Source of the DNA: Acidimicrobiia bacterium
GTDB lineage: Bacteria > Actinomycetota > Acidimicrobiia > Spongiisociales > UBA5794
Assembly: GCA_013003515.1 (NCBI GenBank)
Contig: JABDIW010000023.1
Coordinates: 1-19,930 of the forward strand
Direction: 5' to 3'
Length of the DNA: 19,930 nt
A program made the translations under genes and the position numbers. Shown here piece after piece: positions 1 to 8,506 of this stretch (positions within the stretch are counted from its first letter, which is position 1; each line of letters opens with the position of its first letter). The notes below the pieces were generated by a model. That model saw only the letters and a list, made by a program, of their open reading frames with translations, did no database searches and had not been told where the DNA came from.

Positions 1-1652
1 AACGCCGACTCGATCTCGGTGGTCGAGATGCGATGGCCCGAGACGTTCATCACGTCGTCGACCCGACCGAGCAGCCACAGGTACCCGTCACTGTCGAGTC
101 GGGCGCCGTCGCCGGCGAAGTACTTGCCCGGGTAGGTGCTCCAATAGGTGTCCTTGAAGCGCTCCGGATCCCCCCAGATCCCTCGCAGCATTCCGGGCCA
201 GGGCCGGGCGATGGCGAGGTAGCCACCGCCCTCCTCGACCACGTTGCCGTGGTCGTCGACCACTTCGGCGAACACCCCGGGGACGCCATGACAGGCCGAG
301 CCCGGCTTGGTGGTGGTGACGCCGGGGAGCGGCGTGATCATGTGCCCGCCGGTCTCGGTCTGCCACCACGTGTCGACGATCGGGCAGTTCTCGCGGCCGA
401 TGTTGGTGTGGTACCACATCCACGCCTCGGGGTTGATCGGCTCGCCTACCGTTCCGAGCACGCGCAGGCTCGAGAGGTCGTGACCGTCGAGTTCGCCGAC
501 CCCCCACTTCATGAAGGTACGTATGGCGGTCGGAGCCGTGTACAGCTGGGTCACGCCGTAGCGGTCGATGATGTCCCAGAGCCGGTTCTTGCGCCAGTTG
601 GCGCGATCGTCCCCGTCGCGGTCTTGGACGCGGGGGGTGTCAGGTGTGCCCTCGTACATGACGCTGGTGCAGCCGTTGGTGAGCGGACCGTAGACGATGT
701 AGCTGTGTCCGGTGACCCAACCGATGTCGGCGGCACACCAGTAGACGTCGGTCTCGGGGTGCAGGTCGAAGACGTATTTGTGGGTGAACGCAACCTGGGT
801 GAGGTAGCCACCGGTTGTGTGCATGATCCCTTTGGGCTTTGCGGTCGTGCCCGACGTGTAGAGCAGGTACAGGAGATGCTCGGCCTCCATCGGTTCGGCC
901 GGGCAGTCGTCCGACGCGTCGGCCATGCAGTCGTGCCACCAGTGGTCTCGACCCTCGACCATGTCGACCTCGGTGTCGCACCGGTTGACCACGATGACGT
1001 TCTCGACGCTCGGGGCGCCGGCGCTGAGAGCGGCGTCGACGTTGCCTTTCAGGTCGGATGGCGCACCTCGCCGGTAGCCGGCGTCGGCGGTGATGACCAG
1101 CCTGGCCTCGGCGTCCTCGCAGCGATCCTTGATGGCGTCGGGTGAGAAGCCGCCGAACACGACCGAATGGGCGACGCCGATTCGCGTGCAGGCGAGCATG
1201 GCGATCGGCAGCTCGAGGATCATCGGCATGTAGATCGCGACGCGATCGCCCTTCTCGAGCCCGAGTCCCTTGAGTACGTTGGCGAACTTGGAGACCTCGG
1301 CCAGGAGCTCGGCGTAGGTCAGCGTCTCGGTATCGCCGGGTTCACCTTCCCAGTGGAAGGCGACCTTGTCGCCCGTGCCGGCGGCGACATGTCGGTCGAG
1401 GCAGTTCTCGCTGACGTTGAGCGTGCCGTCGGCGAACCACCGGGCGAAGGGCAGGTCCCAGTCGAGCACCTCGGTGAAATCGGAGCGCCACGTGAGCAGC
1501 TCCCGGGCCTGACGGGCCCAGAACGCTTCGTAGTCGGCAGCGGCTTCGTCATAGAGGCTCTGATCGGTCACGAGCGCGTTCGCCCGGAAATCCGCCGAGG
1601 GCGGGAACTCCCTCGCCTCGTCCTCGTACACCTCGATCGTCGGCTCGCCCAT
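1..1652 (-). CDS. acs: Acetyl-CoA synthetase (AMP-forming), 3' end cut by window edge
   Basis: Activates acetate with ATP to acetyl-AMP and then acetyl-CoA, in the cytoplasm. 550 of roughly 650 codons are visible and the frame stays open through the left edge. The adenylate-forming phosphate loop TSGTTAKPKG lies at residues 266-275. The WWQTETGG motif with the acetate-pocket Trp is at residues 429-436. The hinge region DDVMNVSGHRIST is reached at the edge. The C-terminal PxxxxGK lysine, which is acetylated in known family members, lies outside. The start is ATG at 1652, with a strong AAGGAGG four bases upstream; the N-terminus aligns with the usual Acs start before the conserved NVSENCLDRH region at about 78-87. 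The gene follows the small protein gene by 77 bases that contain two hairpins, so it may be transcribed separately from the respiratory operon. Long plus-strand open frames across this region are antisense shadows. Confidence 0.95.
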   Translation of the reverse strand, partial: MGEPTIEVYEDEAREFPPSADFRANALVTDQSLYDEAAADYEAFWARQARELLTWRSDFTEVLDWDLPFARWFADGTLNVSENCLDRHVAAGTGDKVAFHWEGEPGDTETLTYAELLAEVSKFANVLKGLGLEKGDRVAIYMPMILELPIAMLACTRIGVAHSVVFGGFSPDAIKDRCEDAEARLVITADAGYRRGAPSDLKGNVDAALSAGAPSVENVIVVNRCDTEVDMVEGRDHWWHDCMADASDDCPAEPMEAEHLLYLLYTSGTTAKPKGIMHTTGGYLTQVAFTHKYVFDLHPETDVYWCAADIGWVTGHSYIVYGPLTNGCTSVMYEGTPDTPRVQDRDGDDRANWRKNRLWDIIDRYGVTQLYTAPTAIRTFMKWGVGELDGHDLSSLRVLGTVGEPINPEAWMWYHTNIGRENCPIVDTWWQTETGGHMITPLPGVTTTKPGSACHGVPGVFAEVVDDHGNVVEEGGGYLAIARPWPGMLRGIWGDPERFKDTYWSTYPGKYFAGDGARLDSDGYLWLLGRVDDVMNVSGHRISTTEIESA

Positions 1653-1656
1653 CGGG

Positions 1657-1663
1657 CCTCCTT
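1657..1663 (-). promoter_or_regulatory. Ribosome binding site of acs
   Basis: Read on the minus strand this is AAGGAGG, a near-perfect Shine-Dalgarno sequence, four bases before the ATG at 1652. It fixes the acs start. Most genes in this window have weaker sites and rely on stop-start overlap, so the strong site fits acs being translated independently. Confidence 0.75.
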
Positions 1664-1669
1664 GTCACG

Positions 1670-1710
1670 GTTGCTCGGCGCAACAGTAGCCGGGACAGCG
1701 TCCCGGTTAC
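1670..1710 (-). terminator. Two adjacent stem-loops between the 84-aa gene and acs (possible terminator or leader structure)
   Basis: The upstream hairpin (1686-1710) pairs 1686-1696 with 1700-1710: 11 base pairs with one G-U and a three-base loop, core CCGGGAC/GTCCCGG. One base further on is a second perfect hairpin, GTTGC (1670-1674) pairing with GCAAC (1680-1684) around a five-base loop. No U-tract follows on the minus strand, so this is not a classical intrinsic terminator. U-poor terminator hairpins are, however, described in actinobacteria. The position just after the 84-aa gene stop and before the acs ribosome site suits the end of the nuo unit or a structured acs leader. The structures are seen; the role is inferred. 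Confidence 0.45.
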
Positions 1711-1729
1711 GTTCTCGAGCCCGGATCGA

Positions 1730-1984
1730 TCAGGCGAACGAAGCGAGGTGGTGACTCACCCGATTCTCGATGAAGGTGCGATCCAGGCCCGTCTCGGCGA
1801 CGATCACGTCGATGTCCTCGGACCGCAGGGACTCGGGTCGGCTGTCCCGGACCATCGTGATGAGCTCGAGATAGGCCTCGACGAGTTGTTCGCCGGTTCG
1901 GTTCAACGGAACACCGACCGAATAGCGGCCGACGGAAAGGGCACAGTCGTCCAGCTCCAGGGGGGTCCGCTCCGCGTTCGCCAT
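1730..1984 (-). CDS. Small protein of unknown function, 84 aa
   Basis: I do not recognise this family. It is soluble, with no signal peptide or membrane segment and one Cys at residue 14. It looks mostly helical from about residue 30. The last 30 residues (LRSEDIDVIVAETGLDRTF and onward) have the rhythm of two short helices around a turn, which could be a helix-turn-helix, but this is weak. The start is ATG at 1984. There is no good Shine-Dalgarno site, but TACAGT sits six bases before the ATG, as a -10 box would for a leaderless transcript. The gene lies 47 bases after the methyltransferase stop and 77 bases before acs, all on one strand. Codon use matches the neighbours, so it is likely a real gene. 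Nothing in the sequence ties it firmly to either respiration or acetate use. Confidence 0.7.
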   Translation of the reverse strand: MANAERTPLELDDCALSVGRYSVGVPLNRTGEQLVEAYLELITMVRDSRPESLRSEDIDVIVAETGLDRTFIENRVSHHLASFA

Positions 1985-1990
1985 GGCGCC

Positions 1991-1996
1991 ACTGTA
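1991..1996 (-). promoter_or_regulatory. Possible -10 box for a leaderless transcript of the 84-aa gene
   Basis: On the minus strand the hexamer is TACAGT (pattern TAnnnT), ending six bases before the ATG at 1984. That is the spacing expected when transcription starts at the start codon, which is common in actinobacteria. I see no convincing -35 hexamer, so the call is weak. Confidence 0.3.
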
Positions 1997-2031
1997 GACG
2001 CGCCCGGGGTTCCGTTCATGGGAAAATCGCC

Positions 2032-3033
2032 TCAGCCGACCACCCACTGCGCGACGGTGAACGAGCCCAGACCGTCTGGGTCGCACAGCGCCTCCGCCTC
2101 ACGGATACGACTACGTCCGAGTAGGGCGTCGAGCCCGCCACCGGCGGCCCCGGCATTCCACTGGTCCCGGCCCTCGTCGACGAGCGCCTCCACCCCCAGC
2201 GTCTGCAACCACTCGGCCTGGGTCGTGACCGAGTCGGGACGTCGTATCCGTCGGGCCAACTGCTCGAGGTCGACGTCGACCGTGATGTCCTGCGAACCGA
2301 GGTCGGCGAGGGGATCACCACCCCGTTCGTGACCACGGTACGTCCGGACCTCGACATCGGCGCCCGATGTTCGGGCGTAGTCGACCACGATCACTCGTCC
2401 CCGCTCGAGCACCGTCAGCGCCTCGTCGAGCCAGCGCGCCGCCGCCCGCTGGGCGATGAATCCGTCGGTCCCGTCGTCGGGTCCATCGGCGGCCGCCGGA
2501 CCGGGCCCGGTGACGAGCCGGCCGTCGCGCACCTCCACCACCGCGTCGACCCATTCGCCGTCGACACGCAGAACCGGCTGGAAGGTGAGGTTGTCGAGCA
2601 GCTCGTTGGCGAATACCAGTCCGGTGACGGGCCCGGTCGGCATCGCACCCACGGATCGAATCCCGTCGGGGTGCTGGGCTCGTTGTGCCTCGGATCGCTC
2701 CACCGCCACATGGACGAGCGCCTCCCGACAGCGCGGTTCGGCCGCTCCAATCGAACGGGCGAGGGTGCCCGGTCCGGCCCCCGCGTCGACCATGACGAAC
2801 TCGTCGGGCCGGCCGCACCGATCCCATTCGCGATCGAGCGCCTCCGCGACGAGGCCGCCGAAGAGTGGCCCGACCTCGGGGCTCGTGAGGAAGTCGCCCC
2901 GGCGACCGGCCACTCCGCCCCGGGAGTAGAAGCCGTGCTCGGGGTGATAGAGCGCCAGCTCGATCACCGTTGCGTAGGGAATCGGCCCCTCAATGGCGAT
3001 GCGCTCCCGGACCAGACGATCGAGTGGGGTCAA
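2032..3033 (-). CDS. MidA/NDUFAF7-type SAM-dependent methyltransferase (DUF185), putative complex I assembly factor
   Basis: 333 aa, soluble class I methyltransferase. The N-terminal family signature ELALYHPEHGFY is at residues 25-36 and GDFLTSPEVGPLFG at 46-59. The SAM loop VDAGAGPGT is at 82-90 and the substrate-side motif FANELLDNL at 141-149. Established: the mitochondrial member NDUFAF7 dimethylates an Arg of NDUFS2 (the NuoD homologue) and is needed for complex I assembly. Inference: this protein does the same for the NuoD of this cluster, in which that Arg is kept (R74). The gene begins eight bases after nuoN stops, so it is likely the twelfth gene of the nuo transcript. The start is TTG at 3033 with no clear Shine-Dalgarno site. 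No nearer ATG or GTG keeps the conserved N-terminus, so coupling to nuoN is likely. It is slightly short for the family. Confidence 0.88.
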   Translation of the reverse strand: MTPLDRLVRERIAIEGPIPYATVIELALYHPEHGFYSRGGVAGRRGDFLTSPEVGPLFGGLVAEALDREWDRCGRPDEFVMVDAGAGPGTLARSIGAAEPRCREALVHVAVERSEAQRAQHPDGIRSVGAMPTGPVTGLVFANELLDNLTFQPVLRVDGEWVDAVVEVRDGRLVTGPGPAAADGPDDGTDGFIAQRAAARWLDEALTVLERGRVIVVDYARTSGADVEVRTYRGHERGGDPLADLGSQDITVDVDLEQLARRIRRPDSVTTQAEWLQTLGVEALVDEGRDQWNAGAAGGGLDALLGRSRIREAEALCDPDGLGSFTVAQWVVG

Positions 3034-3041
3034 CGATTCGG

Positions 3042-4553
3042 TCAGCCGCCGACTCCGAGCAGGCTCACATCGGCCACGTCGTTGACCAGAGGTGGGTACA
3101 CGCCGAAGGCCAAGGTGGCGATGCCGGTGAGGGCGAGCGCGGTGACGAGCGCCGCCGGAACCCGAATCGGGGCGACGTCACCATCGGGAGCCTCGTCGGC
3201 CCACATGGTTCGCAGGACGCTCAGGTAGTAGTAGAGCGCGATGACCGAGTTGACGGCGGCGACGACGGCGAGAGCCCAGCCCCACGCGGTGTTGGCCGAG
3301 GCGAGTGCCTTGAACACGGCGAACTTGGCCCACCAGCCACCGAGCGGTGGGATACCCGCGAGCGACATCAAGAACACCGTCATGGCGATGGTCAGACCCG
3401 GCGCATAGCCGAACAGTCCGGCGTAGGAGGTGATCTCGGCCGAGCGGGTCTTGCGGGCGACCGCCATGATGACGGCAAACACGCCGAGGTTCATGGCGGC
3501 ATAGATCACGAGATACGTCACGACCGCCCGCAGGGCCTCGTCGGCCACGTCGGCGCTGACCCCGGCGACCGCCAGCGGGGCCATGATGTAGCCGGCCGAG
3601 GCAATACCGGAGTAGGCCATGAGCCGGACCATGTTGGTCTGGCGGAGGGCGATGAGGTTGCCGACGGTCATCGATGCCGCCGCCAGCACCCACATCAGCG
3701 GTTCATAGACGTCGCCGCGGCCCCAGAAGCCCACGAAGATCAGTTGCACGAGGGCGACGAATCCGGCCGCCTTCGATGCGACTGCGAGGAAGGCGGTCAC
3801 CGGGGTCGGAGCGCCCTCGTAGGTGTCCGGAGCCCAGGTATGGAAGGGCACGGCCGACACCTTGAAGGCGAAGCCGGCGACTACGAACACGATGGCGAGG
3901 CTGGTGATGGTCGACGAGTCGGCCTGGGCGCCGAGGACCGGACCGATGTCGGCGAGGATCGTGGTTCCCGACTCCCCGTAGAGCAGCGACATGCCGTAGA
4001 GCATGACCGCGGACGCGAAGACCCCCATCAGGTAGTACTTCAGACCGGCTTCGTTGGATTTCAGGTCTCGTTTGCGCCACGTGGCCATGAGGTAGGCCGG
4101 GATCGACAACAGTTCGAGGGCGACGAAGATCGTGATCAGATCGCGCGCCGAGGCCATGACGACCATGCCCAGAATCGAGCTGATCAGCATCCCGTAGTAC
4201 TCGTTCTCCCAGTAGTCGCCCTCGGCGATGTAGTTGGTCGAGAGCAGAACCACGACGTAGCCGGACAACAAGAACACGGCCTTCATGATCAAGGCGAAGT
4301 TGTCGACGACGTAGGCCCCGTTGAAGAGCGTGCGATCCGCGCCGTCGACGGCGAGGGTGATGATCGGGATCATGGTCGCCAGCAGTGCGACACCCGCCAA
4401 CGGTGCGGTGAACTTGCGACCCCGTTCGAGCAGGACGACGTCGATCGTGGTGAGCAGCGCGCCGAACCCCAGCAGCACGAGCTCGGGCGCGACCGCATGC
4501 CAGTCGATCGGTGGCCGCTCGAAGGGCACGACCTGGGCGAGTAGGGCGCTCAT
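3042..4553 (-). CDS. nuoN: NADH-quinone oxidoreductase-type subunit N (EFG-less cluster)
   Basis: 503-aa antiporter-like proton-pumping subunit in the membrane arm, with about 14 hydrophobic helices. The broken-helix channel residues are present: Glu147 in FVALELLSIPAYL, Lys231 in AFKVSAVPFHTW, Lys261 in ASKAAGF and Lys410 in GGWWAKF. The motif PFHTWAPDTYEGAPTPV (236-252) is diagnostic for NuoN as opposed to NuoL or NuoM. ATG at 4553 is four bases after the nuoM stop, with GGGAG upstream. The gene is last of the A-N run and is followed almost immediately by the methyltransferase. A second, clearly different NuoN (only the channel motifs in common) is encoded at 14725-16233, so the two probably serve different complexes. 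Confidence 0.96.
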   Translation of the reverse strand: MSALLAQVVPFERPPIDWHAVAPELVLLGFGALLTTIDVVLLERGRKFTAPLAGVALLATMIPIITLAVDGADRTLFNGAYVVDNFALIMKAVFLLSGYVVVLLSTNYIAEGDYWENEYYGMLISSILGMVVMASARDLITIFVALELLSIPAYLMATWRKRDLKSNEAGLKYYLMGVFASAVMLYGMSLLYGESGTTILADIGPVLGAQADSSTITSLAIVFVVAGFAFKVSAVPFHTWAPDTYEGAPTPVTAFLAVASKAAGFVALVQLIFVGFWGRGDVYEPLMWVLAAASMTVGNLIALRQTNMVRLMAYSGIASAGYIMAPLAVAGVSADVADEALRAVVTYLVIYAAMNLGVFAVIMAVARKTRSAEITSYAGLFGYAPGLTIAMTVFLMSLAGIPPLGGWWAKFAVFKALASANTAWGWALAVVAAVNSVIALYYYLSVLRTMWADEAPDGDVAPIRVPAALVTALALTGIATLAFGVYPPLVNDVADVSLLGVGG

Positions 4554-4557
4554 GGGG

Positions 4558-6195
4558 TCACTCGTCTCCCAGCGCCAGTCCCGACGCGGCCAGGGCCGCG
4601 TCTATTCCGTTGCGCTCGCATTCGCCCACGTCGAAGTTCGCACTGGCCTCGTCACCCTCGATCTCATAGGACAGACACTCCGAGATGCCCTCCTCCACGG
4701 CCGGATCGGTCACGCCGAATATCAGGTTCGGGTAGATGCCGAGTACGAGGATCAGCACGAGCATCGGGGCCCAGGCGATCCATTCCTCGCGGTTGGCGTC
4801 GACGATGTGGGGATCGTCGGCGAACTCCTCCGACGGCGTTCCGAAGGCGGTGCGTTGCAGCAGCCACAACAGGTAGCCGGCGGCCAGGACGGTGCCCAGC
4901 GCCGCGATCACCATGTAGACCCGGAACAGCGTCGTGTCGACTCCATTGGCCGGGCTGTAGGCGGCGAGGATTGCCGGGAACTCACCCCAGAAGCCGGCCA
5001 GCCCGGGCAGACCGAGCGAAGCCATCGAGATGAAGCCGAGGATCCAGCCCATTCGGGGCGCCTGGATGAGCAGACCGCCGAGCCGGCTGATCTCGAGGGT
5101 GTGGTACCGCTCCTTCACCGAACCGGCGACGAAGAACAACATGCCGGTGATCAGCCCGTGGGCGACCATGCCGAAGATGGCGGCGTTGATCCCGAAGTCG
5201 GTCAGGGTGGCGATGCCGAGCATGACAAAACCCATGTGCGCCACCGATGAGAACGCGATCAGACGTTTCATGTCGGTCTGGGCGAGACAGCCGAGGGCGC
5301 CGTAGATGATGCCGATCACCGCGAGGAGCCCGATCCAGGGGGCCCAGGCCACCGCCGCCTCGGGCAGGATCGGTATGGCGATCCGCACGAAGCCGTAGGT
5401 GCCGAGCTTCAAGAGCACGGCGGCCAGGATCACCGACCCGACCGTCGGCGCCTGGGTGTGGGCGTCGGGGAGCCAGGTGTGGAACGGGAACATCGGCACC
5501 TTGATGCCGAAGCCGAGGAGCATGCCGCCGAAGATCCAGAGCTGGGCGTTGCGGCTCACCCCCTCGGACACGACCGCGTCGGCCAGCCCGGTGATCGAGA
5601 ACGTCTCGCCGCCGCTCAGGAAGAACAGCGCCAGGAAACTGACCAGCATCAGCGCGGAGCCGAACAACGTGAACAGGAAGAACTTGAGCGAGGCGTACTT
5701 GCGTTCCTCGCCGCCCCACACCGCGATCATGAAGAACATCGGGAGCAGCACGACCTCGAAGAAGACGAAGAACAGCACCAGGTCGCGGGCCACGAACGTG
5801 CCGATCATGCCGGTGTGCAGCACCAGGATGAGGATCAGGAATGCCTTGGGGTTGTGGGGTTCGGGGAAGTGGTTCCACGAGTAGATGATGCACAGCGGCG
5901 TTATCAGCATCGTGAGGAGCACGAGCGGCAGCGACATGCCGTCGATACCGACCGCGTACTGCGTCTTGATGACGTCGATCCAGTCGTGGGTGACGGCCCA
6001 CTGCATCGTGTCGGCGGCGTCGTAGTCGAAGTCGATCAGCAGCACGATGCCGATGGCCGCGACCGCGAGCGATGTGCCGAGGGCGATCACCTTGTGGATC
6101 TGCTCGTCCGTCTTCGGGAACGCCATCATGATCGCGGCGCCCACCAGCGGTAGGAATACCGCCAGTGTCAGTCCCCATTCCCTGAAGTCTTCCAT
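4558..6195 (-). CDS. nuoM: NADH-quinone oxidoreductase-type subunit M (EFG-less cluster)
   Basis: 545-aa antiporter-like subunit. The channel residues are Glu147 (FFEVVLLPMFFMI), Lys232 (GIKVPMFPFHTWLPDAHTQAP), Lys263 (LLKLGTYG) and Glu405 (GLAGFWGEFPA). The tail beyond the last helix (roughly 495-545) is hydrophilic and acidic with two Cys, a little longer than in the usual NuoM. The start is ATG at 6195, 20 bases after the nuoL stop, with AGGAAAAG upstream. The open frame continues far upstream of this ATG, but that part only shadows nuoL and has no NuoM sequence. This is one of the few genes in the cluster not overlapping its neighbour. Confidence 0.96.
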   Translation of the reverse strand: MEDFREWGLTLAVFLPLVGAAIMMAFPKTDEQIHKVIALGTSLAVAAIGIVLLIDFDYDAADTMQWAVTHDWIDVIKTQYAVGIDGMSLPLVLLTMLITPLCIIYSWNHFPEPHNPKAFLILILVLHTGMIGTFVARDLVLFFVFFEVVLLPMFFMIAVWGGEERKYASLKFFLFTLFGSALMLVSFLALFFLSGGETFSITGLADAVVSEGVSRNAQLWIFGGMLLGFGIKVPMFPFHTWLPDAHTQAPTVGSVILAAVLLKLGTYGFVRIAIPILPEAAVAWAPWIGLLAVIGIIYGALGCLAQTDMKRLIAFSSVAHMGFVMLGIATLTDFGINAAIFGMVAHGLITGMLFFVAGSVKERYHTLEISRLGGLLIQAPRMGWILGFISMASLGLPGLAGFWGEFPAILAAYSPANGVDTTLFRVYMVIAALGTVLAAGYLLWLLQRTAFGTPSEEFADDPHIVDANREEWIAWAPMLVLILVLGIYPNLIFGVTDPAVEEGISECLSYEIEGDEASANFDVGECERNGIDAALAASGLALGDE

Positions 6196-6215
6196 GTGAT
6201 CTTTTCCTGTTGTCC

Positions 6216-8504
6216 CTAGATGACGACGATGAAGATGCCAGCGAGGATCGTGGCACCTGCGAACAGCAGCGCCGCATACTGCTGGACCTTGCCGGTCTGC
6301 ATGCGGCGGAGCCCCTGCCCGCTCTGGCTGGATAGGAAGCCGGAGCCGTTGACGGCTCCGTCGACGACCTTCTGGTCGATGTTGTCGTACACGAAACGGC
6401 CGGACCGGACGGCGCCGTCGGCGGCACCGTCGACCACACCGTCGAGCACGTTCTGGTTGAACCAGTACGCGACCCGGGCCAGCGGACCCTTCACACCGGC
6501 CACGATCACGTCGTTGTAGAGGTGATCGAGGTAGTACTTGTTGACGAGCACGGCGTGGCCGGCGCCGGCCCAGGCGTTGCGGCTGGTGATGCCGTTGGGC
6601 AGTTCGGTGAGCTTCTCGCCGGTCTGTTTGGCCAGCCCGTCGACCTTGACGAAGTAGTACCAGTAGGCGACCGCGGGCCCGGCCAGGCCGATGATGCTGG
6701 CGATGATGGCGAGGCCCCAGCTGGGTACGGCATGGCCGATCGGCGGGAAGTACGCGGCTGCGGGCTCGACGAAGTGCCCGAACCGCTCCTGCCATCCGGT
6801 CGGCTCCTCGGCGCTCCCGGCGAGAAAGCCCGGTGGCAGGTTCAAGAACCCGGCACCGACGGCGAACACGCTGAGGATGATCAGCGGCACCGTGATGGCG
6901 CGGCCGGATTCGTGGGGGTGGCCGTGGCCTCGAAACTCTCCGAAGAAGGTGAGGTAGATGCATCGGGTCATGTAGGCGCCGGTCAATGCCGCGCCCACCA
7001 GACCCATGATCAACATGAGGTGATACGAGCCGTTGGCCTTGTCGGCGCCGACCCCCAGACCGCCCGTACCGACGAGGATCTCGTCCTTCGACCAGAAGCC
7101 GGCCAGAGGGAAGACTCCGGCGAGCGAGATCGAACAGATCAGGAACGTGATGAAGGGCGTCGGCAGGAACTTGCGCATGCCACCCATGTCCTTCTTCATG
7201 TCGAAGCTGTGCACGGAGTGGGCCACCGAACCCGAGCCGAGGAACAGGCCCGCCTTGAAGAAGGCGTGGGTGAAGAGATGGAAGAGCGCGGCGGTGTAGG
7301 CGCCGACGCCGAGCGCCAAAACCATGTAGCCGAGCTGGCTCACCGTCGAGTAGGCGAGCACCTTCTTGATGTCGTCCTGTACGAAGGCGAGCAGGCCCCC
7401 GAAGACGACGGTCACCGCGCCGATGACGGCCAACCCGTTCACCGAGTTGTCTGCGATCCCGAACCCTTCGTAGAACACCGGGTAGAGGCGGGCGATCATG
7501 AACACGCCGGCGACGACCATGGTCGCGGCGTGGATCAGCGCCGACACCGGGGTGGGGCCGGCCATGGCGTCGGGCAGCCACGTGTGCAGGATGAACTGAC
7601 CCGACTTGCTCATCACCGCTGCGGTCAGCGAGATGGCGGCCCAGGTGAGCGCGGTCTGGCTGATCTCCCCCGCTACCGCCTTCTCGTTGATCGTGACGAT
7701 GTCGAAGGTGTTGCCGGCGGCGAAGAACAGGATGATCATGCCGACGAGCAGGCCGATGTCGCCGACCCGATTGGTCAGGAAGGCCTTGAGGGCGGCGTCG
7801 GAGTTGGGTTTCTCCTCCCACCAGTGTCCGATGAGCACGAACGAACAGACGCCGACCAGCTCCCAGGCGGTGATCAGCTGGATCGTGCTGCGCGACAACA
7901 CGAAGAACAGCATCGACGAGCTGAACAACGACAGGAACGCGAAGAAGTGCGTGAACCGCACGTCGCCCTTGACGTAGTCGGTCGAGTACACGTGTACCAG
8001 CAGCGAGATGAGGGTGACGACGAAGAGCATCATCACCGACGAACCGTCGAGCAGCGTGCCCACCGCGAAGGCCACGCCCCCGTTCTCGAACCACGTGCGA
8101 CCCTTCAGCACGGCGACGGCAGGGTGCGCTTCCTCGCCGCCCTCGGATTCTTCGGCTGCGGCCAGGACGACGGTGTCGGACTCGCCGTCGATGTCGAGAA
8201 CGGTGTCGCCGACACCGGCGGAGTGGTCGAGCTCCGTCGCCGGTTCGGCGTCGCGGTAGTCGTAGTTGTCGCGATGGTCGAACCAGGCGATGTTGGCGAC
8301 GACCGCGAACAGAAAGGCGAGACCGAGCGCGGCAATGCCAAGTTCGGCGCCGCCGCGAGGCAGGCGCTTGCCGAAGAACAGGATGCCCAGGAACGACAGT
8401 GCCGGGAGCAGCGGCACGATCCAGACGTTCTCGAGGAACCAGTTGGCATCGCGGGTGAACGACACCTCCGGAACCGATTCGGCGGCGAGGACGAGGAGCG
8501 ACAC
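6216..8504 (-). CDS. nuoL: NADH-quinone oxidoreductase-type subunit L (EFG-less cluster)
   Basis: 762-aa distal antiporter-like subunit. The key residues are Glu215 (TAWELVGVCSF), Lys299 (MSKSGQFILHTWLPDAMAGP), the His324 region (SALIHAATMVVAG) and Lys472 (GFWSKDEIL). It is longer than E. coli NuoL for two reasons. One is an acidic hydrophilic stretch between the second and third membrane segments (about 78-135). The other is a C-terminal part with repeated VVDG units (about 675-715) before QTGKVQQYA and the final helix. The start is GTG at 8504, two bases after the nuoK stop. The second NuoL (17831-19930) differs: it lacks the acidic loop and has a coiled coil elsewhere. Confidence 0.96.
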   Translation of the reverse strand: MSLLVLAAESVPEVSFTRDANWFLENVWIVPLLPALSFLGILFFGKRLPRGGAELGIAALGLAFLFAVVANIAWFDHRDNYDYRDAEPATELDHSAGVGDTVLDIDGESDTVVLAAAEESEGGEEAHPAVAVLKGRTWFENGGVAFAVGTLLDGSSVMMLFVVTLISLLVHVYSTDYVKGDVRFTHFFAFLSLFSSSMLFFVLSRSTIQLITAWELVGVCSFVLIGHWWEEKPNSDAALKAFLTNRVGDIGLLVGMIILFFAAGNTFDIVTINEKAVAGEISQTALTWAAISLTAAVMSKSGQFILHTWLPDAMAGPTPVSALIHAATMVVAGVFMIARLYPVFYEGFGIADNSVNGLAVIGAVTVVFGGLLAFVQDDIKKVLAYSTVSQLGYMVLALGVGAYTAALFHLFTHAFFKAGLFLGSGSVAHSVHSFDMKKDMGGMRKFLPTPFITFLICSISLAGVFPLAGFWSKDEILVGTGGLGVGADKANGSYHLMLIMGLVGAALTGAYMTRCIYLTFFGEFRGHGHPHESGRAITVPLIILSVFAVGAGFLNLPPGFLAGSAEEPTGWQERFGHFVEPAAAYFPPIGHAVPSWGLAIIASIIGLAGPAVAYWYYFVKVDGLAKQTGEKLTELPNGITSRNAWAGAGHAVLVNKYYLDHLYNDVIVAGVKGPLARVAYWFNQNVLDGVVDGAADGAVRSGRFVYDNIDQKVVDGAVNGSGFLSSQSGQGLRRMQTGKVQQYAALLFAGATILAGIFIVVI

Positions 8505-8506
8505 GA

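Noticed and set aside
33..1754. Plus-strand open frames at 33-1145 and 1167-1754
   Set aside because: The minus strand here encodes acetyl-CoA synthetase with all motifs, open through the left edge. The plus frames are its shadows.
2970..4544. Long plus-strand open frame opposite nuoN, and similar ones at 6522-8753, 11249-12421 and 16212-17903
   Set aside because: They lie exactly antisense to well-identified nuo genes, have His/Gly/Asp/Arg-rich low-complexity products typical of reversed GC-rich coding sequence, and show no recognisable domain.
4558..8094. A 1178-residue open frame that would fuse NuoM to an upstream domain
   Set aside because: The upstream part is nuoL read in the wrong frame (Arg/His-rich, no domain). 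NuoM begins at the ATG at 6195, which has a ribosome site.
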